Shown piece by piece: positions 11,341 to 22,121 of a stretch of DNA of 64,000 bases. The translations under genes and the position numbers were made by a program. The stretch lies in contig CM066988.1 in assembly GCA_033977485.1 (NCBI GenBank), forward strand, positions 77,844,669-77,908,668, given 5' to 3'. The notes beneath the pieces are model-generated. The model ran no database searches and was not told where the DNA came from. It saw only the letters and a program-made list of their open reading frames with translations. Positions within the stretch are counted from its first letter, which is position 1, and each line of letters opens with the position of its first letter. This DNA comes from Hydrangea macrophylla (Eukaryota > Streptophyta > Magnoliopsida > Cornales > Hydrangeaceae).

Positions 11341-14300
11341 TGTGGACATGCGGAATCGGACCACTTCTCTCTGGTTGAGATTGTTTTGAAAAGGAAAAGA
11401 AAAGGTCTGTTGAAAACAGATACAGAGTCGCCACTTGGTCTTTAAGGAACCAAGAAACCTAATTTTGACTCACCCAAATGGATAAAAGGCACCGGCCCTT
11501 CATAACCAAAGGACTTGGTTCGGGGTTTTGGTACGAGAGAGGAAGGAGCCTTTGTCGCGACTAAAACACCCTCAACTCGCCCCGTCTTTCGACGGGCCTC
11601 AATTAGCATCCAAATAATCATCTTATACTATGCATGGTTCGACAATTAATACTATGATAGTATATTACATCACATAAGAAAATTTGAAATGGAAGATCTA
11701 AAGATAAGATATCATTCATAAGATCTAAGCCAAATATCATACAATGTAAAGTGAAAGATCACACAAATAAACCTAGGAAAAATCGTCTAATCATATATCA
11801 AATAATCAAGACTTCCTAATCTAAAAAGGGGGACATGAATTGTTCTTGAAACAAATAATCAAAGAAATCAAGATATGCTTAACAAGCTAGTATGATGCAT
11901 GTTATTCTTTGAGAAAAGAAGATCTCTCAATCCCCGAGATGGATGAGAAAGGATGATTAGATCAAAGGGGAAGCATGAACATGTGATCGAGTTCATTCCT
12001 TATAATCTTCTTAGATTAAGGGTTACAAAAACCCCAAATCTTACATGAATGCAATGTATGTTTCTAAAATGTGCAAAGGTTGTAGTGTGTTTTGGGTACA
12101 TGGATTCCTAGAGTGACTTAGAAGTCTAAAATGTGTATGAATGAATGAATGAAATTAACATGGGATATGTACAAATGTAGTATGAACTACTTCCTAAGAT
12201 ATGAACTAATTTGGAATGCATATAAGCATCAAATCAAAGAATGAAAGTTAAGGTATACTTGCTGTGAATAGTGGACAGAACAGTAGCATCATCTTTGGAA
12301 ATTTGAAAAGAGGGGTTAGGAATGTTTTCAATGCATGATTTTTTATGGAGATGTTCTTTATTGTGTCTAGAACACAACCCAAAAGGCAAATCTTGAATAG
12401 CTATCACATATTGAGATAAATCATATAAACAACACAGGTCACTCAGAAACAGAGTCCGCACTGTCGACTGAAATGTTAGAAAATCTTAGAAAATGAAAAA
12501 GAATGATCTAAGGGCCCATTTTATACAGAGAGTTCCCTAAGACATTGAATTTTAAGGGAAAAATAAGTTAGGACCACCCCTTGTGGAAAAGTTTTCTGTA
12601 AAAGAGGTTGGAAGTGGACCTAGCTGCTGTGACAGCAAAATCAGAATGTTTGGAAGGAATATTGGGATCCAAATGGACCATTTCCAAGTACTTCCAAGTC
12701 AAACCAAAAATCATGGGTGTTCTCCAATGAGTTAGGAAGACTTTCCAAGTGGCCTTGCATCCATATGTTGAGTATTGAGTTCTAGAGAAATCTTTGAACT
12801 CAACTCACTCACTGTTTTGACTCATTGTTTTGAAGATTTTGGAGAAAACAAAGTTTTGTTTCTTGAAACCAAATGAGAGGGATTGAGAGGGGTTTTGAAA
12901 TAGATGTTTTGAAGACATATTTTTAACACTCAATAAGGATCATAGCCACTTAGAATACCTACATCAAACTCATCATTAAGAACCTCCAAGATTGTTGGAG
13001 AGATTTATTTTATTTTTGAACATAACTTCAATACATTCCAAGAATACCTTGGAAGTATTGAGGTTATGATCATCATCTATCAAACATGTTTTTGAGGTCA
13101 AGAGCTACTATCCATAAGGATTCACTCACCCCAAACTTCATGTCATCACTTAGATGATGATGAACTAGTAAGTAAATCAAGAAAAGAAAAAGAAATGAGA
13201 TAAGGAGAGATGAACATATATATAATCAAAGCAAGTAAATAGCAATCAATAGATGATAATCAATGTGATTTTGGACTTGTAGCTTGGTGTTTCACTCATA
13301 GATTTTGACATTTGGACATGGAAGTAGCTTCCTATCTCATGAATGCTCAAGAAATGAGGGTTGGAGTGGACTTTGAATGTGAAGTATATAGAAGGATGAT
13401 GGAAGAAAACAAGAATAAAACTCACTTTCTTATGGAAAATCAATGGGAGAAGCTCCCTTTCTCTCTTCTAAACCTATCTCTATCTCTCTTCTTCTCTACA
13501 ACTTTTCAAGCTTTGCACTTGGCCCCCCTAAAATGAAGAGCAATGGGGGGGTTTATATAGGCCAATTTGGGGGTGGTTTTGGGGTTTTAGAAGTACTCCC
13601 ATTGGTCCCAAACAACTGTGAACACAAAACTATGTCGTTTTGACTTTCAATTAATCAAATTGGACCCCCAAAAAAATTACAAAAATGGACTCTGCGAGGG
13701 TTGAGTGCTGCGGAGGCACTGGGCCAGTGCCGCGGCGGCAGTGGGCCAGTGCCGCGGCAGCACTGCTCCTCAGACGCCCAGAAATTTACGTTTAAGCCCC
13801 CAGAGGTTCCGGTATTCGCGAAAAGGCCCTATTTCGTCCGAAATTCACAAAAAATGCATATGAACTCCAAACTGAGGTTGTGATATACCGTTGGAAAGGT
13901 ATTGGAGTCTACTTTACATAAAAAATAGTTCGGGGATAAGTCACTTTGAAAAGTTTTGCGGTATTTGCGATAAAAGCCAATTTGATCGCCTTTTTTGCCT
14001 TTGGAAATTTATAATAAATTCGTTTTAAATCCAAAAATTATGTGCGATATACTGTTGGAAAGCTATTGACCTCTAGTATCCATGAAAAATGTTTGAAGAT
14101 TGTTTTGGTGCCCCGGTTCCAAAGTCAAATTTTGGTCAAACTGGTCAAACCTGGGATTCCCGGGAAGTTCTAGAAACCTCCGGGAGTTCCCGGGAGCTGA
14201 TGTTTTCGCTCGATTTTCTTTTGGAACTTGTTTTAACACTTTTCTCATGATTTAAAATGATTTCGGTGAATTCGGACGATTTCGGTCAAACTTGGTCAAA

Positions 14301-14610
14301 CCTTGGTCAAACCGGTCAACGGGGACTTTCCGGGAACTTCCGGGACTTCAGGGGGTCTCTGGGAGCCGACGATTTCATCTGATTTTTCTTAAAAACTCAT
14401 TTTGTTACTTTTCTTACGACATAGCATGTTTCCAGAACTTCGGGACCAAATCTGGGAGTTTTTTGGGCTTTCAGGGGCATTTTGGTCATTCTGAGCATTC
14501 TGAGGGATAGAGCTGACTTCCAGGAGTCCTTTTGAGTCTTTTACGATCATTGTGAACCACCAAGCTATGGGTCTCCTAAATCTGATAGCCGACAAAATGG
14601 GGTGTCTACA
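11341..14610 (-). repeat. 3' LTR of the TR-GAG element
   Basis: 3270 bp; plus strand TGTGGACATGCGG to GGGGTGTCTACA. The open frames inside (12234-12461, 13246-13443, 13312-13536, 14389-14787) recur in the other LTR only because the LTRs are nearly identical, so repetition is not evidence of coding. Confidence 0.95.
13705..13770. repeat. GC-rich palindromic words in the TR-GAG LTR
   Basis: CAGTGCCGCGGC/GCCGCGGCAGCACTG-type words repeated about three times within 65 bp of otherwise AT-rich DNA. The same block is at about 24487-24550, and a diverged version is at 28260-28325 in the solo LTR. Confidence 0.8.
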
Positions 14611-14624
14611 GTTTGCCCCTCTTT
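14611..14624 (-). other. polypurine tract of the TR-GAG element
   Basis: Minus strand AAAGAGGGGCAAAC abuts the 3' LTR start TGTAGACACC. Confidence 0.9.
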
Positions 14625-15230
14625 GGCATGAACTTGCGAGGCAACGCATGTCGCAAGCGAGTGCCAAAGCTTTGAAGAGACAGGACTTTTTGGAGGCTAT
14701 AGATTTAGGATAAAAACGTTGCAAAAGATTCAAGGATGATGAGGTTAGTGCTGGTCGTGCTCCACGTGAGCTGCCTACGTATCCCAAGGGGAATCAGACC
14801 AGGACGTAGTTCAGGGCACAAAGGAATAAATCACACATGCACATACACAACAATCAGGCGGATGCTATGCTATATGAGGATGATATGCAATGTGTGGATG
14901 TGATATGATTTCGTACATGAGTCCTATCATGCCTAGCTTTCTGATCCTAGAATGAGCAGGTGCCATGGGGTGTGCCACTCCGAGTGGGCTGGTGTTGTGC
15001 TAGTGTTTGCGACTGTGATGTGGTGGATGACTCGGATAAAGACATCAAGGTTTAGAAGACTCTGGGTTTAGGGGCAAACTTCTGGAACTTGGGAGGTGTG
15101 ATTTGCAAACAAATGTAATCGAACGTGGGATCCCAGAGGACAACAATCGACGGACACAGAAGTCCTGGATACCAAACGATAGATGAGGAAGTTCAAGATA
15201 GCCAATCGGAGAAGGGTTTCGCGATAACCG
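14625..15230. other. 3' untranslated part of the TR-GAG internal region, unique stretch
   Basis: No open frame of note. It holds a GCTGCCTACGTATCCC-type word near 14770 that recurs near 17881 and 17989, each followed by GGGATCAG and a CGTAGTTC word. Confidence 0.7.
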
Positions 15231-15760
15231 TTAAGCGAGAAAGCTCACAATAGCTGATGGGTAGGTGAGGGGGCTCATAATTTTTGACAAGGGAGTGAGG
15301 AAGCTCATGATAAGGGAAAAGCTCACGATTTTTGTTTGCTGAAGAAGCTCATAATCTTGGACAAAGGAGTGAGGAAGCTCATGATAAGTGAGAAAGCTCA
15401 CGATAAGCGACAAGCAAGGAAGCTTACAATAATCAATAGGTAGGTGAGGGGGACTCACGATTTTGGATAAATGAGTGATAAAGATTACGATAAGTGAGAA
15501 AGCTAACGGTTTCGGAGGAAGGAGTGAGGAAGCTCACGATAAACGAGTGGTGAGAAAGCTCATGATTTTGGATAGAGGAGTGAGGAAGCTCACGACAAGT
15601 GAGGAAGCTTATAATTTTAGACGAAGGAGTGAGGAAGCTCATGATAAGTGAGAAAGCTCACGATAGTTGAGTTGGTGAGATAATCGGAGTGAAGAGGCTC
15701 ACGATAAGTGAGGAAACTCATAATGACTGACAGGTGAGAAAGCTCATGATAATCAGTGGA
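15231..15760. repeat. short-word repeat block, GTGAGGAAGCTCA(C/T)GATAA
   Basis: About twenty degenerate copies of a 20- to 24-bp word containing AAGCTCA, spaced irregularly. Frames here (15231-15458, 15433-15642) are repeat translations, not genes. The block lies between gag and the 3' LTR. Confidence 0.88.
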
Positions 15761-16139
15761 CACGGGTCCTTGAATTGCGAATAGACAGTGCCTTCCAAGG
15801 GAATCGGGGTGATTTGACTGCGGGTGATGTTTTGGCCGATCCTTATGATGACAAAGTCCGGAGAATTGGTTCGGACTTCTGTTATCTTCTGCAGGGGATG
15901 GTAGGGGACTCTCTGAGAATCTCTCTTCTTGATCGGGAACCAGGATCCATCTCTAAATCTCTCACGGTTGATCAAATCTTTCGGCGCTCAATCCAAGAGG
16001 GCCGGTCGGGGCCTCCGGGAGCCGAAGGATAACATACTCTACTAGGAAGAAGGAAATACGTCCGTTAAATGGGATTAAAGGTATCATTCTATTTGTGACA
16101 GAGATGATTTGCGGTGGTTTGACACTGATGGAGGGTGAT
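15761..16139. other. TR-GAG internal, non-repeated spacer
   Basis: No domain or motif recognised. Overlapping 85-codon frames on both strands (15718-15975 minus, 15775-16032 plus) look fortuitous. Confidence 0.55.
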
Positions 16140-16920
16140 AATCAATAGCAACTTATGGACTTATGTTGCTAGGATGAAAGAAGATCATCAACTGCCACTC
16201 GTGGACTTATGATGCTATGAGAAAGGAAGATCATCAGCAGCCACTCATGGACTTATGTTTGCATGAAGAAAGATGAAAGATCAACAGCCACTCATGGACT
16301 TATGTTGCTAGGAGAAAAGAAGATCATCAACAGCCATTCGTGGACTTATGTTGCATGAATGAAGGAGGATGACCAACAGCCACTCATGGACTTATGTTGC
16401 TAGGAGAAAGGAAGATCATCAACAGCCATTCGTGGACTTATGTTGCATGAAGAAAGATGAAAGATCAACAGCCACTCATGGACTTATGTTGCTAGGAGAA
16501 AGGAAGATCATCAACAGCCATTCGTGGACTTATGTTGTATGAAGAAAGATGAAAGATCAACAGCCACTCATGAACTTATGTTGCTAGGAGAAAGGAAGAT
16601 CATCAACAGCCATTCGTGGACTTATGTTGCATAAATGAAGGAGGATGACCAACAGCCACTCATGGACTTATGTTGCTAGGAGAAAGGAAGATCATCAACA
16701 GCCACTCATGGACTTATGTTGCATGAAGAAAGATGAAAGATCAACAGCCACTCATGGACTTATGTTGCATGAACGAAGAAAGATGATGGATCAACAGCCA
16801 CTCATGGACTTATGTTGCACAGATGAAAGAAGATCATCAACAGCCACTCATGGACTTATGTTGCATGAACGAGGAAAGATGATGAATCAACAGCCACTCA
16901 TGGACTTATGTTGCTAGGAG
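16140..16920. repeat. satellite-like tandem array, about 13 units of about 55-60 bp
   Basis: Each unit carries the word CAACAGCCACTCATGGACTT followed by ATGTTGC. Two linker types (TAGGAGAAAGGAAGATCAT and TGAAGAAAGATGAAAGATC) partly alternate, so a higher-order dimer of about 115 bp is visible. The repetitive frame at 16645-16917 is a by-product. Such arrays in the 3' untranslated region are a known hypervariable feature of the Tat/Ogre lineage and can seed satellites. Confidence 0.92.
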
Positions 16921-17460
16921 ATGATGGTTAACTTCTGGCGGTTTGGAAAGGGATGAAATTTTCCCCAAGTTTTGACGCTTCTCATGCTGATGCCTTGACT
17001 GGTGCAGTAATAGTGTTGGTGCTCCTGCTTGCATTGTCATTGGAATGCTCTTTATAACTTGATTTGAAAAATTCATTATTCGTCACTATGGACTTGCACA
17101 TTTGAGACTACGACCGACTCTTTTCCTGAAAAAGACTATGACAGACTCAAAACTGACAGACACCGACACGCGAGGGTGACACATTCGACACTGAAACGAA
17201 ACAAGCTCGACTTGCCAAAACTTAATGTGCTCTTGTCATAAATGATGTACCATTTCTCTTTTGTGTTTACTTCTCACCTTAACGTGGCATCACTTTGATG
17301 GCGAATCTTATTTTTGAAAATTCCTCCCTACTGATCTAATCAATTTCTTTGCTTTTCCCAAGATGTGCTTTGAATTAGTGCCTTAGCTTACGAAATAAAA
17401 AATGCTCCATTTCCATATGTTCAAGACAATGCTTGTGACTTGAAGGCTTATAGGGATCAG
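16921..17460. other. TR-GAG internal, non-repeated spacer
   Basis: Low-complexity, no recognisable frame or motif. Confidence 0.5.
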
Positions 17461-17700
17461 GTGGCAAACGAAGTTTGCCCCTAGTTTGAAGGGCATGAAG
17501 TGGGATCGGTAGGCAAACGAGGCAAATGACCGAAGTTTGCCCCTAGTTTGGAGGAAGGTTCATTGGAGGTTTTGGGCAAACGAGGTAGGTGACCGAAGTT
17601 TGCCCCTTGTGTGAAGGGTAGATAGTAAAAGTCAGGAAAATGAGGCGGGTAGCCGAAGTTTACCCCTAGTGTGGAAGGTGATTTTCTGGCTTGAGGCATG
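17461..17700. repeat. four-copy repeat, about 60 bp, GGCAAACGAGG...GACCGAAGTTTGCCCCT
   Basis: The word CGAAGTTTGCCCCTAG(T) recurs four to five times at about 55-65 bp spacing. Minus-strand translation shows the matching GANFGHLPRLP repeat. No coding function inferred. Confidence 0.88.
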
Positions 17701-17714
17701 GACCGTGACTTTAA

Positions 17715-18550
17715 TCTCTCAAATGCTCATAACTTTTGCCTAGGCACCAGTGAGGTGACCTAGCAAGCTCTTTTCTCTCTTTTGTTATTGCTCACCTTGG
17801 ATTTAACTCTAATTTTTGCCTAGGCGTCCTTTCGGATTTTCGACCTAGCGAGCCATCCTTCTTTTTTTCTTTTTTGAAAGTCTGCCTACGTACCCCCAAG
17901 TAGGGATCAGGTCCAACGTAGTTCGGGCCATGGTCGGAAAGAAGCGGGTTGATTTTTAGGTAGGTAGGGTGACCGAACCATTGTGGTTGCCTACATATCC
18001 CCGAGCGGGAATCAGGTCGAGCGTAGTTCAAGCCATGGTTTGAAAGAAGCGGTTTGAGGTATGAGGGTTTTTCAAACCAATCGTCAAAGAAGTTCAAACT
18101 TGAGCCACTTATGGTAGCTTTGAATAAAGGATTTAGTTTCAATCTCCCTTTCTTTCCTTTTTCTTTTTGTTTTGTTTTGAGGATTGATCCTTTTCACTTT
18201 CGCCTAGCCAGTCAATTTTGCTTTTTAATGTAGTCGATTCTTGTGAGATCTTTCAATTGCAATCTCAGAATTCCAGAATGTGCATGCCAGCTCTCGGAAT
18301 TTATTTGTGGTCATTCCGTGCCTTTTGAATTGTGATCTTGGCACGTTCTTAAGATGTATCTTAAAGCGTATGATTCTCTCATTGGTTTCATCAAAAATTT
18401 TTCCAACATTTTGACTGGCTAGGGTCAGATTTTGGAAATCAACACCTTTTTCAGCTCTAACTTTTGCCTAGGTGCCCTTTCGGGTTTTCAACCTAGCGAG
18501 TTTTTTCTTTTCTTTTCTTTTCTTTTTTTTCTTTTTTTTTTTTTTTTTGA
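17715..18550. repeat. dispersed repeats with TTTTGCCTAGG ... ACCTAGC(G/A)AG words
   Basis: Three copies (near 17730, 17815, 18470) of a 40- to 50-bp unit framed by GCCTAGG and ACCTAGC words and followed by a CT/T-rich tail. Between them lie two copies of a TGCCTACRTAYCCC ... CGTAGTTC unit (17881 and 17989). Poly-T runs end the region. Confidence 0.8.
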
Positions 18551-19203
18551 AAGTGGAGATGAAACTCATTGAAATGTTTGGCTACCATCAAGGACCAAGT
18601 CTGAGCAGGTTCGCATGGCTATCAATTGGGTTGGGCCCAAGGCTTTGAAATGGTAGAAATGGTGAAAAGGGTGTTGGGCAAGCCCTAAGTCAGTTCCAAG
18701 CATGTCTTTTCAAGGTTGAGGCAAGAGAATCTTTAAATTCTTAAAGTAAGGCTATTCAATTCTCGGCTCTTCATCGGTGTCAGCGCAAAATTGACTTTGA
18801 CCTTTAAGGATTTTTTTGTTTGAGTAAAAAAAATTTTTTTTAATTTTTTTTTAGCACAGTAATATCCATGGTAATTTGAAAAGTGACACTTCAGTTCAGC
18901 GATTCATGCATCTATGACTAGGCACATTAGATTAGGCAAAATGAGACTTCATTCCATCACTAGAGAAGGTTACAGACTCATAACAACTTGATGACAGACG
19001 GACTCGACCACAAGACTAAACTTGAAATAGACAAAACACACAACAGACTCGACTGGACTTGACCCGGACTCAAATGGAATGTCACAGTGACTCGCTTATT
19101 CTTTTTTTTTTTTTTTTTTTTTTTAAAGAGCATCCTCAAAAAGTCCCAAACACCATCGCTTCACCGGCACAGGTTCAACATTCATGGTCCTTAGCGAAGG
19201 GGA
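18551..19203. other. TR-GAG internal, region downstream of gag
   Basis: Gag reads leftward and stops at 19204. This stretch contains a 24-bp poly-T run (about 19099-19123, poly-A in sense) and another T-rich run near 18830. No pol similarity is seen in any frame, which is central to calling the element gag-only. Confidence 0.7.
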
Positions 19204-20508
19204 TCATTGAAATGGATAGGTCATGGGTTGGTCCAGACCGAGGTAGTGAATTGGATTGGGGTGCGACGCATCATCTAAGAGATCCTGAATTGAGTGACGG
19301 AGCCTCTTACAGCTGTCGGTCTCATGGCCTTGGTCTTGGTGGTAATCACAATACTTGGATTTATTGTACCCAGGAGGTGGGTGATTAGGAGGCTTACTGG
19401 GCTCCAAAGGTACAAGGTGGCCCTTTTGAACAAGGTGATTGAGAGCGGAGGATAAGCTCATGTCAAGTGGTGTGAAGACTCTTTGGTTTCCTTTCTTGTG
19501 CCTCTTACTGCAATCATTTTGGCTTGATGATGGGCTCAAGGCATTGACATCTAGGCTCTCTTGATCTTCACCAAAGGTATGGGGTTTCTTCTCCTTTTGC
19601 AGTGACCCAGCTCCATTGATCTTGCCTTCACAGATGGCATCCTCGATTCTAGTCCCAACCTCAAACAACTCTTCAAATGTTGAGATGGACTGGTAGAATA
19701 GTTTTTCATGGTATACTGGTTGCAGGTTCTTGACCAGCATACGTACTTGCTCTTTCTCAACAGGCCTGTGGATCATTTGGGCTACTTTATTCCTCCATCT
19801 GCTCAAGAATGCAGCGAAGGACTCATTGAAATTCTGCCTGGTAGTTTCCAGATCTCGGATGGTGACATCAAGCTCTTGGTTGTAGGAGTAGTGATCAATG
19901 AAAGTTCTAGCAACATCTTCCCAAACTCGGGTCTTGGAAGTTTCAAGGGTTAGGAACCAGGATAGTGCGGCTTTCTGGAGGGTTTGAGGGAACAGCATAG
20001 CTATGTGCTCATGGGTGCAGCCCATTGACTGGAAAATGCTCATACAAAACTTCACGTGGCTCTTCGGATTTCCAGTTCCGTCAAAATGGTCGATTTCAGG
20101 CATCTTGAAGTTCTCGGGTAGCCTCACCTTGTTGGGCTCAAACAATCCTTCCAGATCTAACATGTAATCGTCAACTCCTTTACTCTTCCTTAGTATGTTC
20201 TCAAGCTTGTCGACCTTGTCCATTTTCTCTTGGAGCTTTTTCTCATATACAGGCAGCGGGACCTCTTGAAATCGTTCTTCTTCCCCATTGTTCTCGGGAG
20301 GCGGTCCAAATCCAGGCGGTGGTGGTGGCATGAACCCTTGTGGTGGTGGGAACCTAGGTGGGTACTGTGGTTGCTGTTGTCGGAACTCTTCCATAAATTT
20401 CAGAACTTGAGTCAGCCGATCTGACTGTTGATTGATTAATTCAGTGACCTTGGCTTCCAAAGTTTCCTGATTCATGTTGAATTTTCTCGGCGGACTGATT
20501 CTAACCAA
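19204..20508 (-). CDS. TR-GAG capsid protein (gag), intact frame
   Basis: 434 codons. The first ATG is at 20508; an ATG at codon 12 (MNQETLEAK) is an equally likely start. Order: a helical N-terminus; a Pro/Gln-rich linker (about residues 45-75, PPRFPPPQ and PPPPPGFGPPP); then the retrotransposon gag core (about 125-290) with the plant pattern FDGTGNPKSHVKFC, AALSWFLTLE and NESFAAFLSRWRNK; a charged linker; and a C-terminal zinc-finger-like CDYHQDQGHETDSC (Cys-x2-His-x4-His-x4-Cys), typical of Tat/Ogre-lineage gag rather than the CCHC knuckle. It would form the virus-like particle that packages the element's RNA. The frame is free of stops and frameshifts and the LTRs are young, so translation is plausible. 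It ends without a protease, so any processing must come from a partner. Confidence 0.88.
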   Translation of the reverse strand: MVRISPPRKFNMNQETLEAKVTELINQQSDRLTQVLKFMEEFRQQQPQYPPRFPPPQGFMPPPPPGFGPPPENNGEEERFQEVPLPVYEKKLQEKMDKVDKLENILRKSKGVDDYMLDLEGLFEPNKVRLPENFKMPEIDHFDGTGNPKSHVKFCMSIFQSMGCTHEHIAMLFPQTLQKAALSWFLTLETSKTRVWEDVARTFIDHYSYNQELDVTIRDLETTRQNFNESFAAFLSRWRNKVAQMIHRPVEKEQVRMLVKNLQPVYHEKLFYQSISTFEELFEVGTRIEDAICEGKINGAGSLQKEKKPHTFGEDQESLDVNALSPSSSQNDCSKRHKKGNQRVFTPLDMSLSSALNHLVQKGHLVPLEPSKPPNHPPPGYNKSKYCDYHQDQGHETDSCKRLRHSIQDLLDDASHPNPIHYLGLDQPMTYPFQ

Positions 20509-20859
20509 ATGACTGTTCGAACTTCTGACCCAGGATGGGGATCTCAGTGGCTGATTTTGGGAGTCTATAATGACCTATAGATTCGAGAAGAGTGTATCAG
20601 ATTCTGATAGTGATGACTTAGAGAGACAATGGCAGTGATGTTAAGGAAGATGGACCGGCTTATGTACAGACTGACTGAGATAGTGTGCGCAGACTGATGA
20701 GAATGGTGCATGCACATGAGACAAGCATGTGGATGCAAGCCCTAATCTATATGATGCTCCTATTTCTAACAGATAGCAGTTAAGTAAATAAGGTCCTAGC
20801 CATACAGAATGTGCTAACCTTACTTTCCAGTGTGATCACCAAGGGATAACAGGGATTTC
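20509..20859. other. 5' leader of the TR-GAG element, proximal to gag
   Basis: No repeat or frame. AT-rich leader upstream of gag on the minus strand. Confidence 0.6.
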
Positions 20860-21500
20860 CGGGATACTTCGAGAATTTTGGACAGTGTTTCTAGGAGAAA
20901 CAGGGATTTGGAAGATTCGGAGAAATTTCTAGAAGTCATTTGAGTTTCTAGGAGAAATAGGGATTTCTGGTTGATTTGGACTGAGCTTCTAGGAGAAACT
21001 GGAAAATCAGAATTTCTGGGAGAAATTGGTACATCTAGGCATTTTTGGGAAGTTTGGATGGAGTTGCTGGAATTTTGGGAAATCTTGGAGATTTGGATAG
21101 AGCTTATGGGAAAACATGAAAATTTGGGTAAGTTGGACATAGTTTCTGGGAGAAACAAGTATACCGGATTTTCTGGGAGAAATTGAGATTTCTGGGTAAT
21201 CTGAGAGATTTGGACAGAGCTTCTGGGAAAAATTGGTAAATCAGAATTTCTGGGAGAAATTGGTTAATATGACAGAGTTTCCGGGAGAAACTGGTATATC
21301 TGGGAAATCAGGGAGATTCAGACAGAGTTTCTGGGAAAAATTGGTTAATATGGTTATATCTGGGATATCTGGACAGAGTTTCTGGGAGAAGCAGGTTAAT
21401 ATGGTTATATCTGGGATATCTGGGCAGAGTTTCTGGGAGAAACAGGTTATGATGGTGATATCTGGGATATCTGGATAGAGTTTCTGGGAGAAACAAGTTA
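20860..21500. repeat. leader repeat block built on TTTCTGGGAGAAA
   Basis: Nearly twenty copies of an imperfectly palindromic word (TTTCT-GGG-AGAAA and close variants). From about 21300 they merge into a tandem array of about 60-bp units with a GGTTATATCTGGGATATCTGG segment. Frames on both strands here are repeat translations. The block lies between PBS and gag. Confidence 0.9.
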
Positions 21501-22100
21501 TGATGGTGATCATACTGTCTAGCTAGTTTTCATACTCCTATGTCCTAAGACCAACAAACAAGGTTTGCGGTGTATATCTTTGTAATCATGGAGCAGACAT
21601 CCTTGCCATGGTGCCTAGGCAAGTCAACTCAATGTGATTACATGTGAGTGATTGCCTTAGGAATCATGAGAAAGAGGTTCTGTTCTATGCCACATAAGCG
21701 TCTACACCGCGCAGGTAATCCCGTCAGGGCATACAGCAGTTATATCACATTGTCCTATCTGAAAAGATAAATGAACAGTCCTATGAAAGGTTCTACAGGA
21801 ATCTATATGCAAAGGCTGGGTTTAGTCAAAGAGGGTCCGTTCACGAGAGTTCCAATATACCGTCGGAGAGACAGTACGGAGGTTTTTACTCTTTTCGATA
21901 TACCTTAGAAGGTACAGTATCAACGGTGACTTGTGCCCTGGCACAGCAAGACCTGAACAATGTCAGCGCCGCGTTTCAGACACAGTCGAAGGGGAGGAAA
22001 TGCAAGAGTGCAATGCGGTGAACCAAACACAGTAAAAAGATGATTTTAAGGATGATTCTTATGAGTCAAACCTCTGTATTATTTTGTTTTAAAATAAAAA
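21501..22100. other. 5' leader of the TR-GAG element, PBS-proximal
   Basis: About 600 bp between PBS and the repeat block. No frame or structure I can support. Confidence 0.6.
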
Positions 22101-22118
22101 TCCCCAGCAGAGTCGCCA
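22101..22118 (-). other. primer-binding site of the TR-GAG element
   Basis: Minus strand TGGCGACTCTGCTGGGGA, three bases from the LTR end at 22122. This site type is seen in Tat/Ogre-like elements. I do not name the tRNA with confidence. Confidence 0.85.
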
Positions 22119-22121
22119 GAT

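Noticed and set aside
14389..14787. 132-codon minus-strand frame
   Set aside because: It crosses the LTR/internal junction at 14610 and has no domain.
16645..16917. 90-codon repetitive protein (HSWTYV / QQPLMDLCC repeats)
   Set aside because: It is a translation of the tandem array. The unit length is not a constant multiple of three and there is no start context.
20922..20934. Perfect heat-shock-element-like GAAATTTCTAGAA in the TR-GAG leader
   Set aside because: One copy, outside the LTR promoter and inside a repeat block full of AGAAA/TTTCT words; expected by chance at this scale.
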